Assembly: GCF_000633395.1 (NCBI RefSeq)
Contig: NZ_AYMU01000033.1
Location: forward strand, 62,001-126,000
From: Pseudomonas sp. PH1b
GTDB taxonomy: Bacteria > Pseudomonadota > Gammaproteobacteria > Pseudomonadales > Pseudomonadaceae
Length of the DNA stretch: 64,000 nucleotides
Direction of reading: 5' to 3'
A model generated the notes under the pieces. It was not told the DNA's origin. It ran no database searches and was given only the letters and a program-made list of their open reading frames with translations. Positions 7,270 to 15,938 of this stretch are shown here, one piece after another; within the stretch, counting starts at the first letter, position 1; each line of letters opens with the position of its first letter. The position numbers and the translations under genes were made by a program.

Positions 7270-9320
7270 GTGCGCAAGATTTTCTGGTTGAACTGGGCAC
7301 TGAAGAACTGCCACCCAAAGCCCTGAACACCCTGGCCGAGGCCTTTCTGGCCGGCATTGAGAAAGGCCTGCAGAGCGCTGGCCTGAGCTTTCAGGCCAAG
7401 CACGTGTACGCCGCGCCACGGCGCCTGGCGGTGCTGATCAGCCAGCTGGACACCCAGCAGCCCGATCGCAGCATCAACCTCGACGGCCCGCCACGCCAGG
7501 CGGCCTTCGACGCTGAAGGCAACCCGACCCAGGCCGCCCTGGGCTTTGCCAAGAAGTGCGGCGTCGACCTCAGCGAGATCGACCAGAGCGGTCCGAAACT
7601 GCGCTACAGCCAGAGCATCAAGGGCAAGCCCACCGCCAGTCTGTTGCCGACCATCGTCGAGGATTCGCTCAACGACCTGCCGATTCCCAAGCGCATGCGC
7701 TGGGCCGCGCGCAAGGAAGAGTTCGTGCGCCCGACCCAATGGCTGGTAATGCTGCTGGGTGACGACGTCATCGACTGCACCATTCTCGCCCAGAAGGCCG
7801 GCCGCGACTCCCGTGGCCACCGCTTCCACCACCCGCAAAGCGTGCGCATCACCGCGCCGGCCAACTACCTGGCCGACCTGCGTGCCGCCTATGTGCTGGC
7901 CGACGCCAACGAGCGTCGCGAGCTGATCAGCAAGCGCACCGCCGAGCTGGCGACCCTGCAGGAAGGCACCGCCATCGTCCCGGCCGACCTGCTGGACGAA
8001 GTCACCGCCCTGGTGGAATGGCCAGTGCCGCTGGTGTGCTCGTTCGAAGAGCGCTTCCTCGACGTGCCCCAGGAAGCCCTGATCACCACCATGCAGGACA
8101 ACCAGAAGTACTTCTGCCTGCTGGACGTGGACGGCAAGCTGCTGCCGCGCTTCATCACCGTGGCCAACATCGAGAGCAAGGACCCGCGCCAGATCATCGA
8201 GGGCAACGAGAAAGTCGTGCGCCCACGCCTGACCGACGCCGAGTTCTTCTTCAAGCAGGACAAGAAGCAGAAGCTCGAAGACTTCAACCAGCGCCTGCAG
8301 AACGTGGTCTTCCAGGAAAAACTCGGCAGCGTCTACGACAAGGCCGAGCGGATCTCCAAGCTGGCCGCCTTCATTGCCCCGCGCATCGGCGGCGACGCCC
8401 AGCGCGCAGCCCGTGCCGGCCTCCTGTCCAAGTGCGACCTGGCCACCGAAATGGTCGGCGAGTTCCCGGAGATGCAAGGCATCGCCGGCTACTACTACGC
8501 CCTCAATGACGGCGAGCCGGAAGATGTGGCCCTGGCCCTCAACGAGCAGTACATGCCTCGTGGCGCCGGTGCCGAGCTGCCAAGCACCGTGACCGGTGCC
8601 GCCGTGGCGATTGCCGACAAGCTCGACACCCTGGTCGGCATCTTCGGCATCGGCATGCTGCCCACCGGCAGCAAGGACCCCTACGCCCTGCGCCGCGCGG
8701 CCCTGGGCGTGCTGCGGATCCTCATCGAGAAGAAGTTCGACCTCGACCTGAACGACGCCGTGGCCTTCGCCGTCAGCGCCTTCGGCAGCAAGGTCAAGGC
8801 CGCCGGCCTGGCCGACCAGGTGCTGGAGTTCATCTTCGACCGCCTGCGTGCCCGTTACGAAGACGAAGGCGTGGACGTGGCCACCTACCTGTCGGTACGT
8901 GCCCTGAAGCCGGGCTCGGCCCTGGACTTCGACCAGCGCGTGCAAGCCGTGCAGGCCTTCCGCAAGCTGCCTGAAGCCGCCGCCCTGGCCGCGGTCAACA
9001 AGCGCGTGTCGAACCTGCTGAGCAAGATCGAAGGCAATGTGCCGACCACCGTCGAAGCCAAGTACTTCGACAACGCCAACGAGTTCTCCCTGTACTCGGC
9101 GATCCAGCAGGCGGACCAGGCTGTACAGCCCATGGCCGCCGCTCGTCAGTACAGCGAGACCCTGGCCCGCCTGGCCGCCCTGCGCGAGCCGGTGGACGCC
9201 TTCTTCGAGGCGGTGATGGTCAATGCCGAAGACGCCAAGGTACGGGCCAACCGCTATGCGCTGCTGGCGCGGCTGCGGGGCCTGTTCCTGGGCGTGGCGG
9301 ACATTTCGGTACTGAGCTGA
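7266..9320 (+). CDS. glyS: Glycyl-tRNA synthetase beta subunit
   Basis: Beta subunit of the tetrameric glycyl-tRNA synthetase, needed for tRNA binding and activity. The 684-residue protein begins [20 protein letters not shown], typical of the family, carries an HD-like central region ([16 protein letters not shown]) and ends with the DALR-type anticodon-binding region. Length matches family members. It is translationally coupled to glyQ. Confidence 0.97.
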   Translation: [684 protein letters not shown]

Positions 9321-9337
9321 TCAGGTAAGGAACTGCT

Positions 9338-9871
9338 GTGAAACTGCTGATACTCGATCGTGACGGCGTGATCAATCACGACTCCGATGCCTACATCAAA
9401 TCGGTGCAGGAGTGGATTCCACTCCCCGGCGCGATCGAAGCCATTGCGCAGTTGAGCAAGGCCGGCTGGACGGTGGCGATTGCCACCAACCAGTCCGGCA
9501 TCGCTCGCGGCTACTACGACCTGGCCACCCTCGACGCCATGCACGCGCGCTTGCGCGAGCTGGTGGCGGAGCAGGGCGGCGAGGTGGGGCTGATTGTCTA
9601 CTGCCCCCATGGACCCGATGAAGGGTGCGCCTGCCGCAAACCAAAACCGGGCATGCTGCAGACCATCGCCGCGCATTACCAGGCCGACCTTGCCGGTCTA
9701 TGGTTTGTCGGTGACAGTCTCGGTGACCTGGAGGCCGCAAAAGCCGTCGACTCTCAGCCAGTTTTGGTAAAGACCGGGAAAGGCGAAAAGACCCTGGGGA
9801 AAACCCTGCCGGTAGGCACCTTGATTTTTGACGACCTGGCGGCCGTTGCCGCTGAACTTATCCACAATTAG
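9338..9871 (+). CDS. gmhB: D-glycero-beta-D-manno-heptose 1,7-bisphosphate 7-phosphatase
   Basis: HAD-superfamily phosphatase of the ADP-heptose pathway for the LPS core. The 177-residue protein has the DRDGVIN nucleophile motif (Asp7, Asp9), ATNQSG motif II and a zinc loop with Cys89, His91, Cys97 and Cys99 (CPHGPDEGCAC) followed by RKPKPGM. The start is GTG 9338 with a GTAAGGA site. Position after glyS and before the PlsC-type gene is conserved in pseudomonads. A perfect DnaA box (9858-9866) covers the last codons. Confidence 0.95.
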   Translation: MKLLILDRDGVINHDSDAYIKSVQEWIPLPGAIEAIAQLSKAGWTVAIATNQSGIARGYYDLATLDAMHARLRELVAEQGGEVGLIVYCPHGPDEGCACRKPKPGMLQTIAAHYQADLAGLWFVGDSLGDLEAAKAVDSQPVLVKTGKGEKTLGKTLPVGTLIFDDLAAVAAELIHN

Positions 9872-9954
9872 GCCCCTTCTGGCATCCTGACCAAGGACTG
9901 TTCGGGAGAGCGCTTTTTAACAGGCGGGCAATGCCCGCAATGGTAAATGCCGCT

Positions 9955-10725
9955 ATGTCGATCCTGCAGGCCATCAGAACCTTCTTCTTTTACCTGCTGC
10001 TGGGTACCTCTTCGCTGCTGTGGTGCTCACTGAGCTTTTTTATCGCGCCGTTCCTGCCGTTCAAGGCGCGCTATCGCTTTATCAACGTCTACTGGTGTCG
10101 CTGCGCGCTGTGGCTGACCAAGGTATTCCTGAATATCCACGTGGAAGTGAAGGGCGTGGAAAACGTTCCCGAGCGGCCTTGCGTGATCGTCTCGAACCAC
10201 CAGAGCACCTGGGAGACATTCTTTCTCTCGGCCTACTTCGAGCCCTTGAGCCAGGTGCTCAAGCGCGAGCTGCTGTATGTACCGTTCTTCGGCTGGGCCA
10301 TGGCCATGCTGCGCCCCATCGCCATTGACCGCGACAACCCCAAGGCCGCCCTCAAGCAAGTGGCAAGCAAGGGCGACGAATTGCTCAAGGACAATGTCTG
10401 GGTGCTGATTTTTCCGGAGGGCACCCGGGTGCCGTTCGGCCAGGTGGGCAAGTTCTCCCGCAGCGGCAGTGCCCTGGCGGTGAATGCCGACCTGCCGGTC
10501 CTGCCGGTGGCGCACAACGCCGGCAAGTTCTGGCCCAAGACCGGCTGGGCCAAGCGCCCTGGCACCATCACCGTGACCATCGGCGCACCGATGCATGCCG
10601 AAGGCAGTGGTCCCCGGGCCATCGCCGAGCTCAATGACCGAGTGGCCGCCTGGAACGAGCAGGCCCAGCGAGATATGGGCTCATTGCCACCATTGGCCAC
10701 TTCCACGGATAAGGTTGCTGTATGA
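9955..10725 (+). CDS. 1-acylglycerol-3-phosphate acyltransferase-like protein (PlsC family)
   Basis: Predicted lysophospholipid acyltransferase at the inner membrane, making phosphatidic acid from lysophosphatidic acid and acyl-ACP/CoA. The 256-residue protein has an N-terminal membrane segment (TFFFYLLLGTSSLLWCSLSF), motif I NHQSTWE (residues 81-87), where the usual Asp of NHx4D is Glu, and motif III FPEGTR at 153-158. Earlier ATG codons exist at 9931 and 9940, but ATG 9955 leads straight into the membrane segment. Because pseudomonads have several PlsC-like enzymes, the exact substrate is not assigned. Confidence 0.88.
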   Translation: MSILQAIRTFFFYLLLGTSSLLWCSLSFFIAPFLPFKARYRFINVYWCRCALWLTKVFLNIHVEVKGVENVPERPCVIVSNHQSTWETFFLSAYFEPLSQVLKRELLYVPFFGWAMAMLRPIAIDRDNPKAALKQVASKGDELLKDNVWVLIFPEGTRVPFGQVGKFSRSGSALAVNADLPVLPVAHNAGKFWPKTGWAKRPGTITVTIGAPMHAEGSGPRAIAELNDRVAAWNEQAQRDMGSLPPLATSTDKVAV

Positions 10726-10852
10726 GCTTCTGTGGATAACCTGTGTACGATTTTTCTCACAGGGTCTGAAATCAACGTATAAATCACTGATTTATATGTA
10801 TATTTCTCAAGCTCATAAAATTCGGAAAAACGTGCATAAGTTTTACGGCAGC

Positions 10853-10883
10853 AAAAAAACCGGCCTGATCGCCGGTTTTTTTT
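10853..10883. terminator. Bidirectional terminator between plsC-like gene and histidine kinase
   Basis: An 8-bp GC-rich stem (about 10857-10864 with 10871-10878) and a 6-nt loop are flanked by an A-run on the left and a run of eight T on the right. It can therefore end transcription from both of the converging genes. Confidence 0.88.
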
Positions 10884-10905
10884 CGCCTGGATGATTTCGC
10901 GCCCT

Positions 10906-13227
10906 TCATTCCTCCAACAGGGGCAATTCAAAACAGAAGCGCGAGCCCCGGCCCACCACGCTGTGACAACTGATATGCCCCTGGTGCCGGTCTACCACCG
11001 CCTTGACCATCGACAGGCCCAGGCCCAGGCCGTCGATACCCTTGGCCGAGGCAAAACGCTGGTACTGGCCGAACAGCAGGGGCAGATCCGCATCCGCAAT
11101 GCCCTGGCCTTCATCGATGACCTCACAACGCAGCCAGCCTTCGGCGCAGCTGACCTGCACACTCACGGTCGAGCCTGCCGGGCTGTACTTGATGGCATTC
11201 TCCAGCAGGTTGAACAAGGCCCGGGTCAGCAACGACTGGTCTGCCAGGACCAGGCTCTCGGCCTCCTCGTCCAGGTCATGTTGCAGGCGGATGTTCTTCA
11301 GTTGGGCGAGGGTGGTGGCCTGGTCGAAAGCATCCAGCACCAGCATGGCAAACATGCTCGGCTGGAACTGATACGCCTCCGACTCGGCCTTGGCCAACTG
11401 CACGAAGGCCTCGGTCAGCCCCAGGGCCCGGCGTACCTGCAGTTCGATCTGCCCATAGACCTGCTGGGGCAGCGACGGCTGGTTTCGCTGCACATCCAGC
11501 AGGGCCAGGATCGCCGAATGCGGCGCGCGCAAATCATGGGAAAGAAACCGCAGCAGCACACCGCGCTGCTGTTCGGCATCGCGTTCGACGCTGAGGTCGG
11601 TCAGGCTCAGCAACCAGCCGATGGCCGCGTCACTGTCCACCGGCAGCAGCGGCGCCAGTTCCATGCGCAGGCTGCGTTGCCGAAGGTCGCGAAACTCCAC
11701 GGCGGGCAATTGCCCGATACTCGGGTACTGGCTTGGGTCCGCCAGCCCCGGATACCCCAGGGCGGCCAGTTGCGGAATCAGCCCTTCACCCACCAGTGAG
11801 TGGGCAAACACTTCCCGGGCATTGCGATTGGCCAGGAGGATTTTTCCATGCGGATCGCTGATCAGGGTCGCTACCGGCAGGTACTCCAGGCCATCAGCGA
11901 TAAAACGCCGGGTGTCTCGGGTCCGGCTCAAGGCCTGCTCCAGGGCGACAATCTGCCCTTGCAGCACGTCCCCGACCGGTGCCAGGTTGCGGCGCCGCTC
12001 CGGCAGCACCTTGGGTTCGCTGTCCAGGCGCTCCAGTTCCCAGCCGAAATAGGCCAGGATCACGCTCAGGCGCCGCCAGTTCCAGATCAGGTAGGCCAGG
12101 AGCATGCCCAGGAGACTGGCCACCGGCGACCACCAATAGCCCAAGCGCAACATCAGCACCGACCCCAGCAACGCCAGGCCCATGCACCCCAGGGTTATCC
12201 ACAGGGCATGGCGCGGGCGCCACAGCAGGAGCCCGAGCAGGGCCGCGGTCAAGGCCATGGACAGCAGCATCCCCGACCATTTGCCCAGGGCCACGATGCT
12301 GCGATGCTGCAGCAACCCATTGAGCAGATTGGCCTGGATCTCGACCCCCGGCGTGGTGCCCTGGCTGCCGGATTGCGGCGTCACGTAGCGGTCCCCCAGT
12401 CCCGGGGCGGTGGACCCTACCAGGATCAGCCGATCCCGCAGCAACTGCGCGGGCACCTCGCCACGCAGCACGCTGACATAAGGCACGCTGGGAAAGCCTG
12501 CAGCGCCGCTGATAAAGGGAATGCGTACCGGATTGGCCCACAGCCAGCCCTGAGCCACACGGGGCGTCGCCACCCCGGGCAGCGGCGAGCTCAGCAATGG
12601 GTCCGCTTCAGCCAGTTGGTACAGCATCCACGCCAACTGCGCCTGGGGTGCCTGTTCCGGCCCTTCTTCCAGGTAGACGCTGCGTACCGTGCCATCTGGG
12701 TCAGCTTCGGCATTGATATGGCCCAGGCCCCGGGCACAGTTGCGCAGCACGGGCACCGGGAGAATTTCCCCCAGGTCCTGGCCATAACGGGCAACGCTTT
12801 CACGCAGTACCGGCAGGAACACGTTGCCGGCGCGACACAGCGCAGCAGCCAACCGAGTGTCGTTTTCCATCGTGCTGCCCGGTTCGCTGAGGATCACATC
12901 GAACAGCACGCCCTTGGCCTGCGCCGCCGTCAACCGGTCCAGCAGTTCGCCATGGGTCGACCGTGGCCAGGGCCAGCGCCCCAGTTGCTGAAGGCTGTAG
13001 TCATCGATGGTCACCAGCAGGATCCGCGGATCCACCGGCAGCGGGGTAAAGCGCTGCAGCCTGTCATAGAACAGGTTGTTCAGGGCCAGACCATGACTCA
13101 GGGACAACAGCGCCGTCAGCGGCAGCAGAATCAGGCTGACCCACAGCCATTCGCGGATCAACCCGCGAAACAGACGCTGGGCCTGGGTCGCCTCACGGCC
13201 GTCGGCCCGGCGGCGCCAGCCGCTCAC
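10906..13227 (-). CDS. CHASE2-domain sensor histidine kinase
   Basis: A 773-residue membrane kinase. Order: N-terminal transmembrane helix (about 29-50), an extracytoplasmic CHASE2 domain (about 50-310), three transmembrane helices (about 319-336, 341-361, 367-385), a PAS-like segment (about 440-545), HisKA with phosphoacceptor His564 in FLSHDLRAPHSA, and a complete HATPase (NLLENAIKYSP, DEGQGIAD, GLGLGLSMVKAVV). The start is GTG 13227, 18 bp after the FecR gene stop, so the two are one operon. The signal sensed is unknown. The OmpR-type regulator at 15939-16667 is the closest candidate partner, by proximity only. Confidence 0.93.
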   Translation of the reverse strand: MSGWRRRADGREATQAQRLFRGLIREWLWVSLILLPLTALLSLSHGLALNNLFYDRLQRFTPLPVDPRILLVTIDDYSLQQLGRWPWPRSTHGELLDRLTAAQAKGVLFDVILSEPGSTMENDTRLAAALCRAGNVFLPVLRESVARYGQDLGEILPVPVLRNCARGLGHINAEADPDGTVRSVYLEEGPEQAPQAQLAWMLYQLAEADPLLSSPLPGVATPRVAQGWLWANPVRIPFISGAAGFPSVPYVSVLRGEVPAQLLRDRLILVGSTAPGLGDRYVTPQSGSQGTTPGVEIQANLLNGLLQHRSIVALGKWSGMLLSMALTAALLGLLLWRPRHALWITLGCMGLALLGSVLMLRLGYWWSPVASLLGMLLAYLIWNWRRLSVILAYFGWELERLDSEPKVLPERRRNLAPVGDVLQGQIVALEQALSRTRDTRRFIADGLEYLPVATLISDPHGKILLANRNAREVFAHSLVGEGLIPQLAALGYPGLADPSQYPSIGQLPAVEFRDLRQRSLRMELAPLLPVDSDAAIGWLLSLTDLSVERDAEQQRGVLLRFLSHDLRAPHSAILALLDVQRNQPSLPQQVYGQIELQVRRALGLTEAFVQLAKAESEAYQFQPSMFAMLVLDAFDQATTLAQLKNIRLQHDLDEEAESLVLADQSLLTRALFNLLENAIKYSPAGSTVSVQVSCAEGWLRCEVIDEGQGIADADLPLLFGQYQRFASAKGIDGLGLGLSMVKAVVDRHQGHISCHSVVGRGSRFCFELPLLEE

Positions 13228-13245
13228 CAGTTGCCCACCGGCAGG

Positions 13246-14241
13246 TTATTCAACGCGGGTGGTTCTGGGGTAATAGAAGATGTCATAAACCCCGGTTTCT
13301 CCTTCCAGGCCATGCTCGTCGAACGCCGAGAGGCGCACATGATAGAAAAACGCCTTCAACCCAGTGAAGTTGACTTGCGGGGTACTGGAGAACTGCTCTT
13401 GCTTGATATTCAGGAAATCCTTGTCGGTGGCCACCTGGGCCCGGTAGCGACGAGCCCCGGGCAAGGGCTGCAGGATCAGTTGCCAGACCGGCAGGGCAGC
13501 GACTTGCCCGGCCTGCCCCAGCAGCCGGGGAGCGGCCAGCAGTTCCACCGGTTTCAACTCGCCCTGCTTGTGGATGCGCAAGCCCTGGCGGGCCATGACC
13601 TGGACCTCTCCCGGCAGCGGGCCCGCAGCTTTATCCACAACGCCCTTGGCGGAACGTTTCGCAACCTTGCCTGGCAAGGCTTCATCGCGGTTCACCGCCA
13701 CCTGGCCATTGAGCACTTCCACCAGGGATTGCTGATCGTCGTTACGCACGCGGAAATGCGTGCCACGAACTCCCAGTACGCCCACCGGGGTCACGATCTG
13801 GAAGCGATCATGGTCGCTGTCGCGCTTGATCACGTAGGACTCGATCTGCCCCTGCTCCAGGACCACCTGGGGGATGAGGTACTGGCTATTCAGTTGCAGG
13901 GTGACCTGGGAACTGGAAGGCAGCACCACCCGTGAACCATCCCCCAGGGACAGGCTGACAAAAGCCGATGGCGAGGTCTTCACGCCCTCTTTCTCATCGA
14001 TGCTCATACCTTCCTCCAGGGGCACTTCGCGGCCCTTGGCATCCAGCTTCCAGGCTTCGCCGGTGAGGTGCTCGACGGTTGCCGGCAGCGGCTGCCCACG
14101 GCATTGCTGGTTGTCATCGATGTAAGGCAGACGCTTGGCAGGGGAGAGGGCGGCGCTGGCCTGCGGGGCGCACAGCGCCAGCGCCAGGCCAAACAGAAGC
14201 GGGGCGAACATCGACCCCTGGCGAATAGGCAAATAGGTCAT
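13246..14241 (-). CDS. Periplasmic FecR-domain protein
   Basis: About 331 residues. The N-terminus is a likely Sec signal peptide ending in ASA (hydrophobic core MFAPLLFGLALALCAPQASA). The middle is a FecR-type domain with the TPVGVLGVRGTHFRV signature (about residues 180-200) and a following beta-rich segment. Unlike classical FecR it has no N-terminal cytoplasmic anti-sigma domain, and no sigma factor gene is adjacent. Proteins of this type are often found with CHASE2 kinases or cyclases, as here, suggesting a periplasmic co-sensor. ATG 14241 is a choice: ATG 14211 or 14286 are possible, and no candidate has a strong ribosome binding site. Confidence 0.85.
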   Translation of the reverse strand: MTYLPIRQGSMFAPLLFGLALALCAPQASAALSPAKRLPYIDDNQQCRGQPLPATVEHLTGEAWKLDAKGREVPLEEGMSIDEKEGVKTSPSAFVSLSLGDGSRVVLPSSSQVTLQLNSQYLIPQVVLEQGQIESYVIKRDSDHDRFQIVTPVGVLGVRGTHFRVRNDDQQSLVEVLNGQVAVNRDEALPGKVAKRSAKGVVDKAAGPLPGEVQVMARQGLRIHKQGELKPVELLAAPRLLGQAGQVAALPVWQLILQPLPGARRYRAQVATDKDFLNIKQEQFSSTPQVNFTGLKAFFYHVRLSAFDEHGLEGETGVYDIFYYPRTTRVE

Positions 14242-14360
14242 GAGGTCATCGGGTCCGTGGTCGCGCTCTTCTGAAGTCCGTGCCATTAGAACTACATTGT
14301 TGGCGTTCTGACCATACCTCTCTAGCGAGGTCGGTCCGCAGCGTTCATCCCTGCAGGAAC

Positions 14361-14429
14361 AGCACAACCGCTCTCGAGCGGTCGTGCGTTCATTGCGTGA
14401 TTCGCCGGCCCCGCACGAGGGGGGCCGGC
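14361..14429 (-). terminator. Two hairpins downstream of aqpZ
   Basis: A 9-bp GC-rich stem (14404-14412 with 14421-14429) lies seven bases past the aqpZ stop. A second imperfect hairpin (14361-14388, arms around ACCGCTC/GAGCGGT) follows. Neither has a clear T-run on the minus strand, so this is a probable but not canonical transcription end for aqpZ. Confidence 0.5.
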
Positions 14430-14435
14430 CTTTCG

Positions 14436-15125
14436 TCAATCCCGCTCGCTGGCGATCAATCGATACGCCAGGGCGCCCAGGCTTGCACCCAGCAGCGGCG
14501 CAATCCAGAACAGCCACAACTGGGACACCGCCCACTCTCCGGCAAAAAATGCCACAGCGGTGCTGCGTGCCGGGTTGACCGAGGTATTGGTGACCGGAAT
14601 GCTGATCAGGTGGATCAGGGTCAAGGTCAGGCCAATCGCAATCGGCGCAAAACCAGGAGCGGCACGCTTGGCGGTGGCCCCCAGAATGATCAGGAGAAAC
14701 ATGGCCGTCAGCACCACTTCACTCAACAGAGCGGCGAACATCGAGTAGCCACCCGGAGAATGCTCGCCATAACCGTTAGCGGCAAAACCTGCCGAAGCGT
14801 CGAAACCGGTCTTGCCCGAAGCGATCAGGAACAATACGCCACCAGCCGCCAGGCCGCCGAGAACCTGAGCGACGATGTAAGGCAGCAGCCGGTTGCCCGG
14901 AAAGCGCCCACCCAGCCACAGGCCTACCGAGACCGCCGGATTGAGGTGAGCACCGGAAATGGGTCCTACGGCATACGCCATGGTCAGTACGCTGAGGCCA
15001 AACGCCAGGGCGACGCCCAGGTAGCCAATGCCGAACTGTGGAACCCCTGCGGCCAGTACGGCACTGCCGCATCCTCCCAGCACCAACCAGAACGTACCGA
15101 AAAATTCCGCGCCGAATGTTTTCAT
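14436..15125 (-). CDS. aqpZ: Aquaporin Z
   Basis: Inner-membrane water channel of the MIP family; 229 residues, matching AqpZ. Both NPA half-helix motifs are present (GAHLNPAVSVG and NTSVNPARSTAVA, the latter with the selectivity-filter Arg), as is the HLISIPVTN segment, and six hydrophobic stretches are visible. A water-selective pore is inferred from AqpZ-like filter residues rather than glycerol-facilitator features. ATG 15125 follows GAAGG. The leader upstream contains the GGA-loop hairpins described at 15194-15421. Confidence 0.95.
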   Translation of the reverse strand: MKTFGAEFFGTFWLVLGGCGSAVLAAGVPQFGIGYLGVALAFGLSVLTMAYAVGPISGAHLNPAVSVGLWLGGRFPGNRLLPYIVAQVLGGLAAGGVLFLIASGKTGFDASAGFAANGYGEHSPGGYSMFAALLSEVVLTAMFLLIILGATAKRAAPGFAPIAIGLTLTLIHLISIPVTNTSVNPARSTAVAFFAGEWAVSQLWLFWIAPLLGASLGALAYRLIASERD

Positions 15126-15193
15126 CAGAAGCCTTCACACAAGTTTTGAATAAGAGGGGGTCTACTTCGCCGAGGATCAGCGGGGAGGGGGGA

Positions 15194-15421
15194 GACACAT
15201 CCTTGTGTCGAGTATTACGTCCTGAGGAGGCACTCCTTGTCTTCCCCTGTACGGCAAACCAAAGCGAGCTTCGATCCACCACCGCCAAACCGGCGGATGA
15301 CACTCCCTGTGTCGGAGCACTTCCGATTGCCCCTGTGTGCCACTCAGCGAGTGAGAATTTACCGGGAGCCAGGAGCCCGGTGTCGCTTTGCAATATTTGT
15401 TCAGAATTCTCAGTCCCAGGG
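15194..15421 (-). promoter_or_regulatory. GGA-loop hairpin array upstream of aqpZ (RsmA/CsrA-site-like)
   Basis: On the minus strand two near-identical hairpins expose GGA in the loop: stem GACACA/TGTGTC with loop AGGA (15194-15209) and stem GACAC/GTGTC with loop AGGGA (15299-15313). Further GGA-containing segments lie between and around them (minus-strand ACAAGGAGTG near 15231-15240, ACAGGGGAAG near 15241-15250, CTCAGGACG near 15219-15225). The established RsmA/CsrA site is ACANGGANGU in a hairpin loop. The array could be a leader of aqpZ or a small RNA; no GacA-type upstream box was seen. Confidence 0.4.
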
Positions 15422-15649
15422 TCAAAACACCCAGCGCTGCTGTTCCTGATACACAATCGGCGGTGCCGGTTGCGCAATGTTCGTAGGTGCGAAGCCTCGC
15501 GAATCGGCAAAGTCGACCTGGTTCACCGAAGGACTGAAATAGCGCTGGACCGGAAGGTCATAGTGAGAAACCTCCACGATGGCGATCTCCGTAGAGGAAG
15601 GTTCAAAGCTCAAGAACGCCGCAAGAGACAGGGTGACGAGTTTCGCCAA
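15422..15649 (-). CDS. Small secreted or membrane hypothetical protein
   Basis: A 75-residue protein of unknown function. I place the start at TTG 15649 because AGGAG is five bases upstream and translation from it gives MAKLVTLSLAAFLSF, a short basic-hydrophobic N-terminus resembling a signal peptide or anchor. The mature part is polar with a Pro/Tyr-rich tail ending in QRWVF. Earlier in-frame ATG codons exist (for example the one encoding MANMSG) but lack such a site. The hairpin array and aqpZ follow downstream on the same strand. No family was recognised. Confidence 0.5.
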   Translation of the reverse strand: MAKLVTLSLAAFLSFEPSSTEIAIVEVSHYDLPVQRYFSPSVNQVDFADSRGFAPTNIAQPAPPIVYQEQQRWVF

Positions 15650-15938
15650 GTCCGCTCCTTCGGCACATTTTTTCCACCACACACCCACCGTCCCCGACAT
15701 GTTGGCCATTGTCCTTTTCCTTGCTCGTTCGAGCCGGTATCGTCCCGCAATGAATGCAGCGCTGAATGGTGCTCCCAACAGCTACCGGCTATTTGATATC
15801 AGCGTACCGAGGGAGCAGGAGCCCTAGAGCAATTCGCCACAATTGTTCAGATTCAGGCCTGAGGCCTAAACTTCTCCTGACCCGATCAACACCGGCCACA
15901 ACCTCGGGCGCTCCCCAAACAACAAGGAACTGCCTCGC

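Noticed and set aside
5674..7419. 581-codon version of the Tag protein
   Set aside because: The N-terminal 395 codons are antisense to glyQ; ATG 6234 with its ribosome binding site gives the normal Tag length.
9924..9938. GCGGGCAATGCCCGC inverted repeat before the PlsC-type gene as a terminator
   Set aside because: The apex leaves almost no loop and there is no T-run; it more likely reflects chance or a weak structure.
11800..13935. 711-codon plus-strand frame opposite the CHASE2 kinase and FecR-domain genes
   Set aside because: The translation is Gln/His/Pro-rich without domains, whereas the minus strand has complete kinase motifs.
15160..15425. Known Rsm RNA gene (rsmX, rsmY or rsmZ)
   Set aside because: The GGA hairpins are similar in kind, but the sequence does not match those RNAs as I remember them and the GacA-type upstream box is missing; kept as a finding only.
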